Shown piece by piece: positions 1-6,702 of a DNA stretch of 9,328 bases (its first letter is position 1; the number at the start of each line of letters is the position of its first letter). The notes under the pieces are model-generated. The model saw only the letters and a program-made list of their open reading frames with translations, searched no databases and was not told the DNA's origin. A program made the translations under genes and the position numbers. Source of the DNA: JBBDWJ01 sp040902925 (GTDB lineage Bacteria; Acidobacteriota; Terriglobia; Bryobacterales; UBA6623); the NCBI GenBank assembly GCA_040902925.1, contig JBBDWJ010000020.1, positions 1 to 9,328 on the forward strand, given 5' to 3'.

Positions 1-22
1 CTACGCCTAAATGTTCTATCCG

Positions 23-34
23 CAAAGTACTTTG
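23..34. promoter_or_regulatory. 12-bp perfect palindrome, possible operator
   Basis: The sequence CAAAGTACTTTG is its own reverse complement over 12 bases. It lies in the AT-richer non-coding stretch at the left edge of the window, 140 bases beyond the 3' end of the TPR gene, so any gene it controls would be to the left and out of sight. Perfect palindromes of this length are typical of dimeric regulator sites, but nothing in the sequence identifies the regulator. An 8-bp palindrome (GCCTAGGC, 75-82) follows. The rest of 1-173 shows no credible gene or U-tracted terminator. Confidence 0.25.
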
Positions 35-173
35 TCTGACTTCTACCACGGGCTGTTAGTGCAGTGAGTTAAAGGCCTAGGCTATTTCTCGGGGATTTCC
101 TCTCGGCCAACAGGCATACGACTCGCGGCTATCCGGTAGTTGCCTCGGCGGTGCGCCCGCGATCGGCGTGGTT

Positions 174-1172
174 CTATTGCTTTTCGCGAAGCAATTGGCT
201 CACGTCCACGGTGTGTTGCATGAGATTGCGTTGGGCGTGCCGCGTGAAGATGTCGCGAGCCTGTGCCTGCATTACCCGGCCTTGCCGCTTGCGCTCGGTC
301 TGTTTCATCACCGACGCATAGTTTGCGAGGATCATGCCCGTCTCCGGATGATCGACGCCAAAGGTGTTCTTGGCGATCTCGAGGGCTTCACTGAGTATCG
401 ATTCGGCGCGATCCAGATAGCGCAGCTCGATGAACACCGTGGCGAGGTTATTGAGCAGGATGGCGAACGTCGGGTGAGAGCGGCCCAGCGCATTTTCACA
501 CAGGCTGACGGCGCGCTCGGCCAACGGCAGGGCTTCCGCGAATCTTCCCCGCCGCGATCTCAGCGATGACAAGCCGCTTAAACTCGCGGCCAGATCGGAG
601 TTGGAGTCCGGGCCCGACTGTTCCCAGATCTCGATCGCCTCGTTGTGAAGACGTTCGGACTCGCCGAACTTCCCACGTTCCATCTGCAGGCGGGCAAGGT
701 TGTGGAGTTGCCGCGCCACGGCGGGGTCCTGCGGGCCCAAGAGCTCGCGCCGGATCTCCAGCGAGCGTTCAAAGTATTCCGCCGCCTGTTTGGACCGCCC
801 CAGCCGGTTCAGCAACACACCGTAATTGTTGAGCGCCACCGCCATCGCCAGCCGGTGGCCGCCTTCGAGCGCCTCACCGGCGCGCACGGCGCGGCGATGG
901 AAATTTTCGGCCTCGACGTAGCGTCCCAGGTCCTGGTAGCAGGCCCCCAGGTTCGAAAGCGCAATGACGAGATGGTAGCCTTGTACTCCTTCGGATTCGA
1001 TCTGGTGCAGCGCGGCGGACAGTTTCGGCTCCGCCTCCTGATAGTGTCCCTCTTGGAACAGCGCGCGGCCTTCTGTTAGCAGGGCATTCCAGTCTCCAGC
1101 CTCGCCGTCGGCAGGCGCCGCGGCCGCCCAGCCCAGACAACCTAGCAGTAATAGGCAAAGCCGTATAGCCAT
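174..1172 (-). CDS. Exported tetratricopeptide-repeat protein (kinesin-light-chain type)
   Basis: This encodes 332 residues. The N-terminus has a signal peptide: a short basic start (MAIR), a Leu-rich core (LCLLLLGCLGW) and a small-residue cleavage region (AAAA, about residue 19-20), so the mature protein should lie outside the cytoplasm. The rest is helical TPR units of about 42 residues with the kinesin-light-chain/TPR_10-12 pattern, for example ALSNLGACYQDLGRYVEAE, ALNNYGVLLNRLGRSKQAAEYFERSLEIR and ILLNNLATVFIELRYLDRAE; at least five or six units run from about residue 28 to 300. No catalytic domain is visible, so the likely role is protein-protein binding in the envelope; the partner is unknown. 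The start is well supported: AGGAGG at 1181-1186 sits 8 bases before the ATG. It is transcribed divergently from the HTH gene. The family call is firm, the biological role is not. Confidence 0.9.
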   Translation of the reverse strand: MAIRLCLLLLGCLGWAAAAPADGEAGDWNALLTEGRALFQEGHYQEAEPKLSAALHQIESEGVQGYHLVIALSNLGACYQDLGRYVEAENFHRRAVRAGEALEGGHRLAMAVALNNYGVLLNRLGRSKQAAEYFERSLEIRRELLGPQDPAVARQLHNLARLQMERGKFGESERLHNEAIEIWEQSGPDSNSDLAASLSGLSSLRSRRGRFAEALPLAERAVSLCENALGRSHPTFAILLNNLATVFIELRYLDRAESILSEALEIAKNTFGVDHPETGMILANYASVMKQTERKRQGRVMQAQARDIFTRHAQRNLMQHTVDVSQLLREKQ

Positions 1173-1218
1173 CGTGATTACCTCCTGGCCTTCCCAAGCC
1201 GAAATGCGATTGGGGGGA

Positions 1219-1249
1219 CGGACCCGCCGCTCAGGATTCGGCGGGCCCG
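1219..1249 (-). promoter_or_regulatory. Hairpin in the leader of the TPR gene
   Basis: CCCGCCG (1223-1229) and CGGCGGG (1239-1245) are perfectly complementary around a 9-base loop. Flanking CGG/CCG extend the stem, separated by one A/C mismatch on the plus strand. In minus-strand RNA that mismatch becomes a G-U pair, giving a continuous 11-bp stem. This suits a structure acting in the TPR transcript, about 33 bases before its ribosome binding site. There is no U-run after it, so an intrinsic terminator is unlikely. Confidence 0.4.
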
Positions 1250-1513
1250 CCCCGTTGGGGTCAGTGAGCGAACCGTCAGCCGGACCACGCGGTCGACTGG
1301 GGTTGCCACTTATTGATGGAGTTACGTTATGGAATGTGTTTCGTTAGGCGTCAACAAGCGCCGTGATCGAGGCGGCGGGTTGTGACGCTTATTGGCGCGG
1401 CGCCGCAATGTCGCGAGTGTTTCCGCCGTCTCAGTGGTCCCGGTTCCGGGACGGATTTTCGCATCTGCCGCGCGTACTCGCCAAATAACGTTCCGGCCGT
1501 TCTCATCGACTAC

Positions 1514-1532
1514 CGTTCAACATTTGTTAACG
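1514..1532. promoter_or_regulatory. Inverted repeat upstream of the HTH gene, possible operator
   Basis: CGTT(C)AAC and GTTAACG form an inverted repeat of seven matching positions around ATTT, with one extra C in the left arm. It lies 110 bases upstream of the HTH start and about 60 bases upstream of the TATAAA at 1591-1596, a reasonable place for a regulator site, possibly for the HTH protein itself. The regulator assignment is a guess; only the symmetry is seen. Confidence 0.2.
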
Positions 1533-1641
1533 TCTAACCGGCCAGGAACGTATCGCGAGGGGAACTTCATGCCACGCGAGACCGTATCCCTATAAATCCA
1601 GGGAAGCCCAAACGAAAGATCGGCAGCAAACGAACCACGCA

Positions 1642-2040
1642 ATGAATGAAGCAGTACCACCGCATCACGACGAAGTTATTAGCGAATCCAGCGGCCGGCT
1701 GGAATCCTGGAAAGAGATTGCGGCGTATCTGAGACGCGGCGTCCGAACGGTACAACGATGGGAGCGGACCGAAAGTCTGCCGGTTCATCGCCACCATCAC
1801 GACAAGCGCGGCACGGTGTACGCCTTCCGCCACGAGATCGACATCTGGCTCGAAAACCGCAAGGAGGCCGCGGCGCCAGCGGCGGAAGATGACCGCGTGT
1901 CCGCCTCCGCGGGTCACCGGCCGGCGTTCGACGCGATCGTGGAGTGGATGTCGGCGGCGCTACAACGCATCATCCCGGCGTACCGGAAGAAACGGCTGTC
2001 GGTCCGCATGACCGGTTGGATACTGCTGGTTCTGATTTGA
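1642..2040 (+). CDS. Small excisionase/MerR-like helix-turn-helix protein, possibly a truncated sensor
   Basis: This encodes 132 residues. Residues 20-74 form a winged-HTH domain of the excisionase/MerR-like (HTH_17) type: SWKEIAAYLRRGVRTVQRWE gives the helix-turn-helix with recognition residues near R35-W40, and GTVYAFRHEIDIWLENR gives the wing and closing helix that is diagnostic of the family. In acidobacteria this domain commonly opens longer proteins, followed by a membrane helix and WD40, TPR or similar repeats (family knowledge). Here the protein runs through a low-complexity Ala linker and a basic patch (YRKKRLSVR) into a hydrophobic segment, WILLVLI, and stops at once, as if cut within the membrane helix. 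The gene ends 29 bases from the stop of the convergent operon. No Shine-Dalgarno is evident; the start is the first in-frame ATG. It may be a DNA-binding regulator, but whether it is intact is open. Confidence 0.75.
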   Translation: MNEAVPPHHDEVISESSGRLESWKEIAAYLRRGVRTVQRWERTESLPVHRHHHDKRGTVYAFRHEIDIWLENRKEAAAPAAEDDRVSASAGHRPAFDAIVEWMSAALQRIIPAYRKKRLSVRMTGWILLVLI

Positions 2041-2072
2041 GAGCTGGGGCCGGCGAGCGGGCCTCGGTCTCA
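2038..2072. terminator. Possible bidirectional hairpin between convergent genes
   Basis: TGAGA (2038-2042) and TCTCA (2068-2072) are complementary, with an inner GGCC/GGCC pair (2048-2051 and 2060-2063). The outer arms contain the TGA stop of the HTH gene on one strand and the TGA stop of the carboxypeptidase-regulatory-like gene on the other. The position suits a shared transcription end. There is no U-tract on either side and the stem is interrupted, so intrinsic terminator function is doubtful. Confidence 0.25.
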
Positions 2073-3836
2073 CCACAACTCGACCGATTCAGGCGCCGCC
2101 GTGAGTTCCACGCGGGCCTGCTCCTTCTTCGCCAGCGAGACCTGCTTGCTGTAGGGTTTCAGCGCGCGGCGAATGTCGGGATCGGAGATATCGATCGTGG
2201 GACTGTTCGCCACGAAAAGAATATAGGAGCCCGGCGCCAGCGTCTGGAACGTGAAACCGCCTCCTGGCTCCAGGCGTGTCATGGACTGCTCGGCGTAAGC
2301 GTTCAAGTCGCCGTCAGGCACGGCCATCACGAACTGCCCGCCGGACACATCGCGCGTTTCTTCGCCGGCGGCCGGTTTCACCATGCCCTGGATCGACGCG
2401 CCATCGAAAGCGGCGTACAGCTTGAGCCCGGTAAGCGGCCCGTCGCGAGGCACGGTGATGCGCGGCGCGCTGAGCTCGCGCCCGTCCAGCGTCACCAAAC
2501 GCAAATATCCACCGGCCGGCATTCCGTAAACCCTGATCCTGTATTCGCCCGACTGGACCTCCCCAATCTCAAAGCTTCCCCCCTGCGGTGGGACGGTTCC
2601 GCGGCCGCCGGGGAAGGGAAAGGGGCCGAGCGACTCCAAAGCGAACATGATGGGCCGCTGTGGATCAGGCGTCGCATTCTGTTGTTGCGCTCCGCCCGAT
2701 TGAGATTGCTCCGCCGGTTTCTGTTCCGGCGGATCTTCGAGGACGAACTCACCCGACACGGCGTACGAGCCGCCGATCGCAATCCTGACCTCGAGGTCCC
2801 CGGATTCAGGAACCTGAATCTGCTCCGAGTGAAAACGGGGCGCCCCGCCGCGGTCCAGGTTCGCCATGATCGAGCGCGTTCCGGGTTGCAGACCATGAAC
2901 GACGAAAACACCTTCCTTGGTAGTCTGAGTGCCGAAGTCGAACCTGCCCATCACTTCGTCGTCGCCAAACCGCAGGCTGCAGGTGCAAGCCTCGCCCGTT
3001 GATCCATCGATGACGATTCCGCGAACGGTCGTTTCGGGGCTGCGGTCGAGCTGAAAATCGACGCCGTTCATTTCCGCGCCGTAGGTCAGACGGATCGGAG
3101 ATGCCTGGTCGAGAGAAACCGCCCCGGGATAATAGCTTGGGGCAAACTCCGCATAAGCGACGCCGCGCGGGCTCGCTGCGCGGGGAGCCTGTGCGGCGAT
3201 CACATATTTGCCGGCATCCAACCCATGCAAGCGGTACTCTCCCAGGTCGTTAGTCCGCGCTCCTTGCACCGTCATCCAACGCGTTGCGCGGCCCGGCAAT
3301 GCCCGGCGGGTCAGCGCCTGTACCTGTGCTTCTGGCAGCGGTTCGCCATAGGCGTCGAGCACACGCCCGGTCACCACCGCGGAAGGCTGCAAGCGCAGCA
3401 CCACGTCCGTGCGCTGCTCGTCGGCGGCAAGCCGAATCCTCGACGCGGAGTTGAAGGCGTACTGCCCTCCATATCCGGCCTTGCTGGCGATCAGGTCATA
3501 CTCGGCCGGCGGCAGATCGGTGAGCACGAATCTCCCATCGATGCCGGCGATCGTCTCGCGGATTACCGGCGGGCTAGGTCCTCGCCCACCGGGAACCATG
3601 CCTCGAGTCATCACCTCCACGCCTTTGAGAATCTCGCCCGTCTTGGCGGAAATGACCGTCCCTGCGATCTGTCCGGTCGCCGCCTCCTCGATCGCCGTTT
3701 CCGGGGACGTTGGCAATGCGCCAGGCGGCTGCTGCGCGAAAAGCGCCCCGCAGGACAGCAGCAGAAACACAACTCCCGAGCTTGCCGTCGCGAATACGCG
3801 CGACTTGCTGTTACGCAATCGTCGTGGTTCTCTCAT
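2070..3836 (-). CDS. Exported carboxypeptidase-regulatory-like repeat protein (second gene of pair)
   Basis: This encodes 588 residues. The signal peptide is clear: a basic N-terminus (MREPRRLRNSKSR), a hydrophobic core (VVFLLLSCGALFA) and cleavage after about residue 34 (ALFA-QQ); the LLSC stretch is a poor lipobox. The mature part is a string of carboxypeptidase regulatory-like/Ig-like beta domains, each opening with a G-x-V motif and closing with a G-x-Y motif: IAGTVISAKTGEILKGVEV (from about residue 56) closing at LPPAEYDLIASKAGYGG, VTGRVLDAYGEPLPEAQVQA closing at GLDAGKYVIAAQ, and VRGIVIDGSTGEACTCSLRF closing at GLQPGTRSIMANL. A Gln/Pro-rich linker (PPEQKPAEQSQSGGAQQQ) leads to further beta domains ending in APGSYILFV. 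No catalytic peptidase domain is present. Its ATG overlaps the TGA of the preceding paralogue in ATGA, so the start is well supported over a far upstream frame opening. Function is unknown; adhesion, envelope scaffolding or ligand binding are possible. Confidence 0.85.
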   Translation of the reverse strand: MREPRRLRNSKSRVFATASSGVVFLLLSCGALFAQQPPGALPTSPETAIEEAATGQIAGTVISAKTGEILKGVEVMTRGMVPGGRGPSPPVIRETIAGIDGRFVLTDLPPAEYDLIASKAGYGGQYAFNSASRIRLAADEQRTDVVLRLQPSAVVTGRVLDAYGEPLPEAQVQALTRRALPGRATRWMTVQGARTNDLGEYRLHGLDAGKYVIAAQAPRAASPRGVAYAEFAPSYYPGAVSLDQASPIRLTYGAEMNGVDFQLDRSPETTVRGIVIDGSTGEACTCSLRFGDDEVMGRFDFGTQTTKEGVFVVHGLQPGTRSIMANLDRGGAPRFHSEQIQVPESGDLEVRIAIGGSYAVSGEFVLEDPPEQKPAEQSQSGGAQQQNATPDPQRPIMFALESLGPFPFPGGRGTVPPQGGSFEIGEVQSGEYRIRVYGMPAGGYLRLVTLDGRELSAPRITVPRDGPLTGLKLYAAFDGASIQGMVKPAAGEETRDVSGGQFVMAVPDGDLNAYAEQSMTRLEPGGGFTFQTLAPGSYILFVANSPTIDISDPDIRRALKPYSKQVSLAKKEQARVELTAAPESVELW

Positions 3837-5449
3837 GGCACCGCCGTAAGATCGATTTCGACTTCGCTGCCCGCCTCCACCGAAAATTTGCGCACCGCGC
3901 CGCCCGCCGACTCCCAGGTCTTCTCGTCGTAAACCGCCTGAGCGTCGGGGGCGGACCAGGCGCAGATCCTGTATTCTCCGGGGACGACGCGATCGAAGTC
4001 GAACCGCCCGTTCTGGTCGGCCTGCATGGCGCGGAAGCCGCTCGGGCCGGAAATTCCGACCTGGAATTGCGCGCCCTTGCGAATCGGCGCCGTGGCTCCG
4101 TCCGCGACTGCCGCTTTGACCTGGCCGTGTACGCGGCTGAATTCGTTCGAGATCACCAGATCCATTTCCTCGACGCGGCCTTCGGCGAGCACGATGTCGC
4201 GCGCCGGTGTGATCTCGGTTCCCCGCCGTATTCCCCGCAGGAACAGCTCGCCGGATTCGCGCCCGCGGACGATACCGCGATTGCGCTCTCCAATTTCGAG
4301 GCGATACGTACCCGGGTGCAGGTTGGTCATTTCGAAACGATAGTCGGGCGCCTTCGCCGTGGCGTTGAACGGAGTCCAGCTTTCGTCCATCCAGGCGCGA
4401 ATCTGAATTTCTTCCGGCTTGCTGCCGGACTCGAACTGCAGAACCCCGGAAAACCCTGTCGGAGGCAGAGGCTTGAGCACGAGTCCGGTGAGATCGCTTT
4501 GCACGTCGATGATGCCGAGAGGCACACCGTTGCCGCCCCACATCGGGCGGTTGGCGCCGCCAACGTAGCTCAGCGCGTAGCGGCCGGCGGCAAGGCTCGG
4601 CAGCGTAAACGACCCCTCTGGTTGGACGCTGCTTCCCGTGGAAAAACCGCCAAATCTCGACTCGGTGCTCAATGACAACACCGTGATGAATCCGGAGCTC
4701 CCGCTCAATTCGACACCACTGAGTTTGCCCGAGACCGTGAAACTCCGCGAGTTTTCCGGGCGCCGGCCCCCGATCAGGATGCCGTGCAGCTCGCGGCCTT
4801 CCTCGACTTCAATGTTCACGGGTTCGCCCTTGAATCCCCTACCCGTCATCGGCCCGCGAGTCGGCACTTCCGAATTGATAATGTAGGGGCCGGGCCGGAG
4901 GCCAAACAGCCGAAAGTATCCGCGCTCATCCGTCGTAGTGTGGCCGGGTCTCATCTGCGGCGCTCCTCCGAACGCACCTTGCTGCTGCACCTGATCGGGG
5001 GAACTGGCCGTCACCATGGCCATCATGACCGGCTCGCCGAATTCGTCGCGCACCATCCCGCTGACCACGCCACCCAGGCCCATCTCAAAGCGCACATCGC
5101 TGCAATCGGCGGGAACGCTGCAATCCAAGGTGACGCTGTCGCCTTCGCGGCCGTTGGCTTTCGCGGTGAAGTAGCGTGATTTCTGAACGGAAAGAGCGAC
5201 GCGGGGAGCGGACAGGCCGCTGATCAGGTAGCGGCCTTCGCGGTCGGTGCGGGCGACGGCAGCGATTTCGGCGGAGCCGCCCTCGCGCGCGATGACCTCG
5301 GCGCGAAACACGGGCTCGAAGCGGTCGCCGTCCCGCGCAACGACCGTACCGCTGATGGTCGCGGCGGAGAGAACCGCGCCCAGTCCGGCCAGCAGAATGC
5401 CAGCGGCCGGACACTTTCGAATAACGCGCTGCCACAGTTCAGGGCGCAT
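3833..5449 (-). CDS. Exported carboxypeptidase-regulatory-like repeat protein (first gene of pair)
   Basis: This encodes 538 residues from the ATG that opens MRPELWQRVIRK. That start is chosen because it gives a normal signal peptide: a basic start, then PAAGILLAGLGAVLSAA, cleaved near residue 29-30. The same frame stays open to 5746, but that extension lacks signal character and overlaps the next gene. The mature protein is beta-rich with carboxypeptidase-regulatory repeats: ISGTVVARDGDRFEPVFRAE closing at GRYLISGLSAPRVAL, then VSGMVRDEFGEPVMMAMVTA closing at GYFRLFGLRPGPYIINSEV, and later weaker repeats ending in PGEYRICAWSAPDAQAVYDE and a final strand EVEIDLTAVP. The downstream protein ends in the analogous ARVELTAAP, marking the two as paralogues. 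No strong Shine-Dalgarno is visible. The gene is likely co-transcribed and translationally coupled with the next one through the ATGA overlap at 3833-3836. Function is unknown. Confidence 0.85.
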   Translation of the reverse strand: MRPELWQRVIRKCPAAGILLAGLGAVLSAATISGTVVARDGDRFEPVFRAEVIAREGGSAEIAAVARTDREGRYLISGLSAPRVALSVQKSRYFTAKANGREGDSVTLDCSVPADCSDVRFEMGLGGVVSGMVRDEFGEPVMMAMVTASSPDQVQQQGAFGGAPQMRPGHTTTDERGYFRLFGLRPGPYIINSEVPTRGPMTGRGFKGEPVNIEVEEGRELHGILIGGRRPENSRSFTVSGKLSGVELSGSSGFITVLSLSTESRFGGFSTGSSVQPEGSFTLPSLAAGRYALSYVGGANRPMWGGNGVPLGIIDVQSDLTGLVLKPLPPTGFSGVLQFESGSKPEEIQIRAWMDESWTPFNATAKAPDYRFEMTNLHPGTYRLEIGERNRGIVRGRESGELFLRGIRRGTEITPARDIVLAEGRVEEMDLVISNEFSRVHGQVKAAVADGATAPIRKGAQFQVGISGPSGFRAMQADQNGRFDFDRVVPGEYRICAWSAPDAQAVYDEKTWESAGGAVRKFSVEAGSEVEIDLTAVP

Positions 5450-5492
5450 TTCGTGTAAGAATACGCGGACCAGCCCGTTGCGGGTTACCAAA

Positions 5493-5498
5493 ATTGTA
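5493..5498 (-). promoter_or_regulatory. Candidate -10 element for the carboxypeptidase-like pair
   Basis: On the minus strand this reads TACAAT, one mismatch from the sigma-70 -10 consensus, in a locally AT-rich patch (CAAAATCATTTACAATTTTG) within otherwise GC-rich DNA. It is 43 bases before the ATG at 5449, giving a leader of about 35-40 bases. The -35 region at the expected distance (TTCGCT or TCGCTG) is weak. The 250-base gap 5450-5699 shows nothing else that I can identify. Confidence 0.3.
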
Positions 5499-5699
5499 AA
5501 TGATTTTGGGAGACTCAGCGAACGAAAATTCGCAGCATGTAGAAAACTCTGGGGGAAACTGAGGGCAAAAGCCGCAGAAAGCCGACACCTGCTGGGACCC
5601 ACGACAGGGGCGGCGAAACGGGGAAGACACCTGGCATTGCCGTTAGAGCCGCGCCAGCAAGGGGGAGTCCCGACAGAAAACACCAGCAGCGTACGGGAA

Positions 5700-6263
5700 C
5701 TACGCCGCGAACTTCCGCCTGAATGCCGCCAAGCCCAACACGCCAATTAACAGCAAGCCGAGCGTTGAAGGTTCCGGGATGGGATTCACCGAGAGTTCGT
5801 CAGCGCTCACGTCATCCAGATCCCAGAACGACCCCTCGTGCCGGAAGGCGAACTGCAAAGTCGTGCTGGCGCCGGTGGAGGTGAGGGCTGGGAATTCAAA
5901 GAGCTGGTAGGGGAACAGGTTCGCGTCGGTCAGCGAAAAAATCTCTGCCCCGTTCCAGGAGACAGAAAAAAAGCTACTGCCGCTTCCCTCATTGGCGAGC
6001 CAAAAAGCCAGATCGTAGGTTCCACCCGGCGTCGTGGCGAGATCTTGGGACAAAAAGGCCGGAGACCCTTCCGCACTGAAGAAAGCGGCGAACGTGCCAC
6101 TGTGCGGCATGAAAGTGTCCACGTTCGCGAAGGCATCATTGCCGGAGGTCGTCCAAGGATCGAAGGAGCCGGTCTCGAACCCCGGATTGAGCACGATGTT
6201 GGCGGCGCCGGAGGGCAACGTAAAAATAAGAACGGCAAGCAGAGCTTGGACTGTCGTTCGCAT
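5700..6263 (-). CDS. PEP-CTERM sorting-signal exported protein
   Basis: This encodes 187 residues. The N-terminus is a signal peptide (MRTTVQALLAVLIFTLPSGA, cut near residue 20-21). The mature domain opens NIVLNPGFETGSFDPWTTSGND, the usual beginning of a beta-sandwich/carbohydrate-binding-like domain in PEP-CTERM proteins, and ends with DVSADELSV. The C-terminal 28 residues are a textbook PEP-CTERM tail: IPEPSTLG, a hydrophobic helix (LLLIGVLGLAAF) and a basic end (RRKFAA). In this system an exosortase recognises the PEP motif, cleaves the tail and delivers the protein to the surface, usually with exopolysaccharide production (family knowledge); no exosortase gene lies in the window. The start is fixed by GGAGG (plus-strand 6274-6278), 10 bases before the ATG; an in-frame ATG at 6314 lacks both this site and a sensible signal sequence. 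The specific ligand or role is unknown. Confidence 0.92.
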   Translation of the reverse strand: MRTTVQALLAVLIFTLPSGAANIVLNPGFETGSFDPWTTSGNDAFANVDTFMPHSGTFAAFFSAEGSPAFLSQDLATTPGGTYDLAFWLANEGSGSSFFSVSWNGAEIFSLTDANLFPYQLFEFPALTSTGASTTLQFAFRHEGSFWDLDDVSADELSVNPIPEPSTLGLLLIGVLGLAAFRRKFAA

Positions 6264-6702
6264 GAAGTTGAGTCCTCCGTGTTTCAGATTGGTTGCGGGA
6301 TGAATTACAGCCATCTTCTAAAGCCTAGCAAGCTATCGTGCTCGGATCAATCGGCGTTCGGCTTAGCCGCAAAAGCGGAGCCGGCCTACCGGCGGCAGGG
6401 AACGCCTGTACTCCGCGTAGGGTCTTCTGCACCTGAAATCGGCGGGCTGGCATGTATCTCCTAGACACGGCAGGCGCCAGAACGGTCACAAGGTTTCTTG
6501 TTAAATCCTGCGAACGCCAGCATCAGGATCGCCAGCGCGCCGCCATCCCGGCGAAAACGTGCCAATTGGCCAGTCCGGCTCCGAACCAGTCACCGGGAAA
6601 CCGCCCGCATCATGAGGCAAACGGCGCGGCGTCGTGCAGCCTGGTCCGCGCTCGCCGGTCGCGGCGCGCTACTGGGACCTCATAAAGCGTACAATAGAAC
6701 CA
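6264..6702. other. Intergenic region between PEP-CTERM gene and a possible small gene
   Basis: These 439 bases contain the PEP-CTERM ribosome binding site (6274-6278), the structured element at 6353-6406, and otherwise no convincing gene. Several short open frames cross it on the plus strand (6452-6731), but their translations are Arg/Ala/Pro-rich noise of high-GC DNA. A TACAAT at 6690-6695 sits just before the ATG at 6703. Confidence 0.5.
6353..6406. promoter_or_regulatory. Stem-enclosed multi-hairpin structure upstream of the PEP-CTERM gene
   Basis: GGCGTTC (6353-6359) and GAACGCC (6400-6406) are perfect complements enclosing 40 bases. Inside, GGCT/AGCC (6360-6363 with 6379-6382) and CCGC/GCGG (6367-6370 with 6375-6378) build one arm with a four-base loop and a 3-base bulge. 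CCGG/CCGG (6381-6384 with 6389-6392) offers a second, partly competing hairpin. The result looks like a closed junction with two arms. It lies about 90 bases upstream of the PEP-CTERM start, so it could be in that mRNA leader. It could equally be a dispersed palindromic repeat, or a plus-strand RNA. No known RNA family is assigned. Confidence 0.45.

Larger units (their letters stand above)
1173..1641. other. Divergent intergenic region
   Basis: These 469 bases lie between the TPR gene (minus) and the HTH gene (plus), so both promoters should be here. It holds the TPR Shine-Dalgarno, the GC-rich leader hairpin at 1219-1249, an inverted repeat at 1514-1532 and a TATAAA at 1591-1596 that could be a -10 element for the HTH gene; no convincing -35 partner is visible. 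A 67-codon open frame at 1392-1595 starts with TTG and has no protein-like features. Confidence 0.5.

Noticed and set aside
1944..3002. 352-codon plus-strand frame overlapping the HTH and carboxypeptidase-like genes
   Set aside because: It is His/Arg/Gly-rich, has no domain and is antisense to a well-supported exported protein.
3837..4541. Upstream extension of the second carboxypeptidase-like gene
   Set aside because: The frame is open but the added 235 residues are Arg/Gly-rich noise antiparallel in character to real coding, overlap the paralogue, and place the signal peptide in mid-protein. The ATG at 3836 is right.
3225..4675. Several plus-strand frames (235, 146 and 321 codons)
   Set aside because: All are antisense shadows of the carboxypeptidase-regulatory-like pair, with no recognisable motifs.
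5450..5746. N-terminal extension of the first carboxypeptidase-like gene
   Set aside because: It would bury the signal peptide and overlap the end of the PEP-CTERM gene. Start at 5449 is preferred.
6264..6314. 17-residue N-terminal extension of the PEP-CTERM protein
   Set aside because: The GGAGG at 6274-6278 lies inside this stretch and serves the ATG at 6263, which also gives the proper signal peptide.
6481..6600. Minus-strand hydrophobic stretch ALAILMLAFAGFNKK resembling a decayed PEP-CTERM tail
   Set aside because: It has the hydrophobic-then-basic pattern but no PEP motif, no upstream domain and no stable open frame, so a chance resemblance cannot be excluded.
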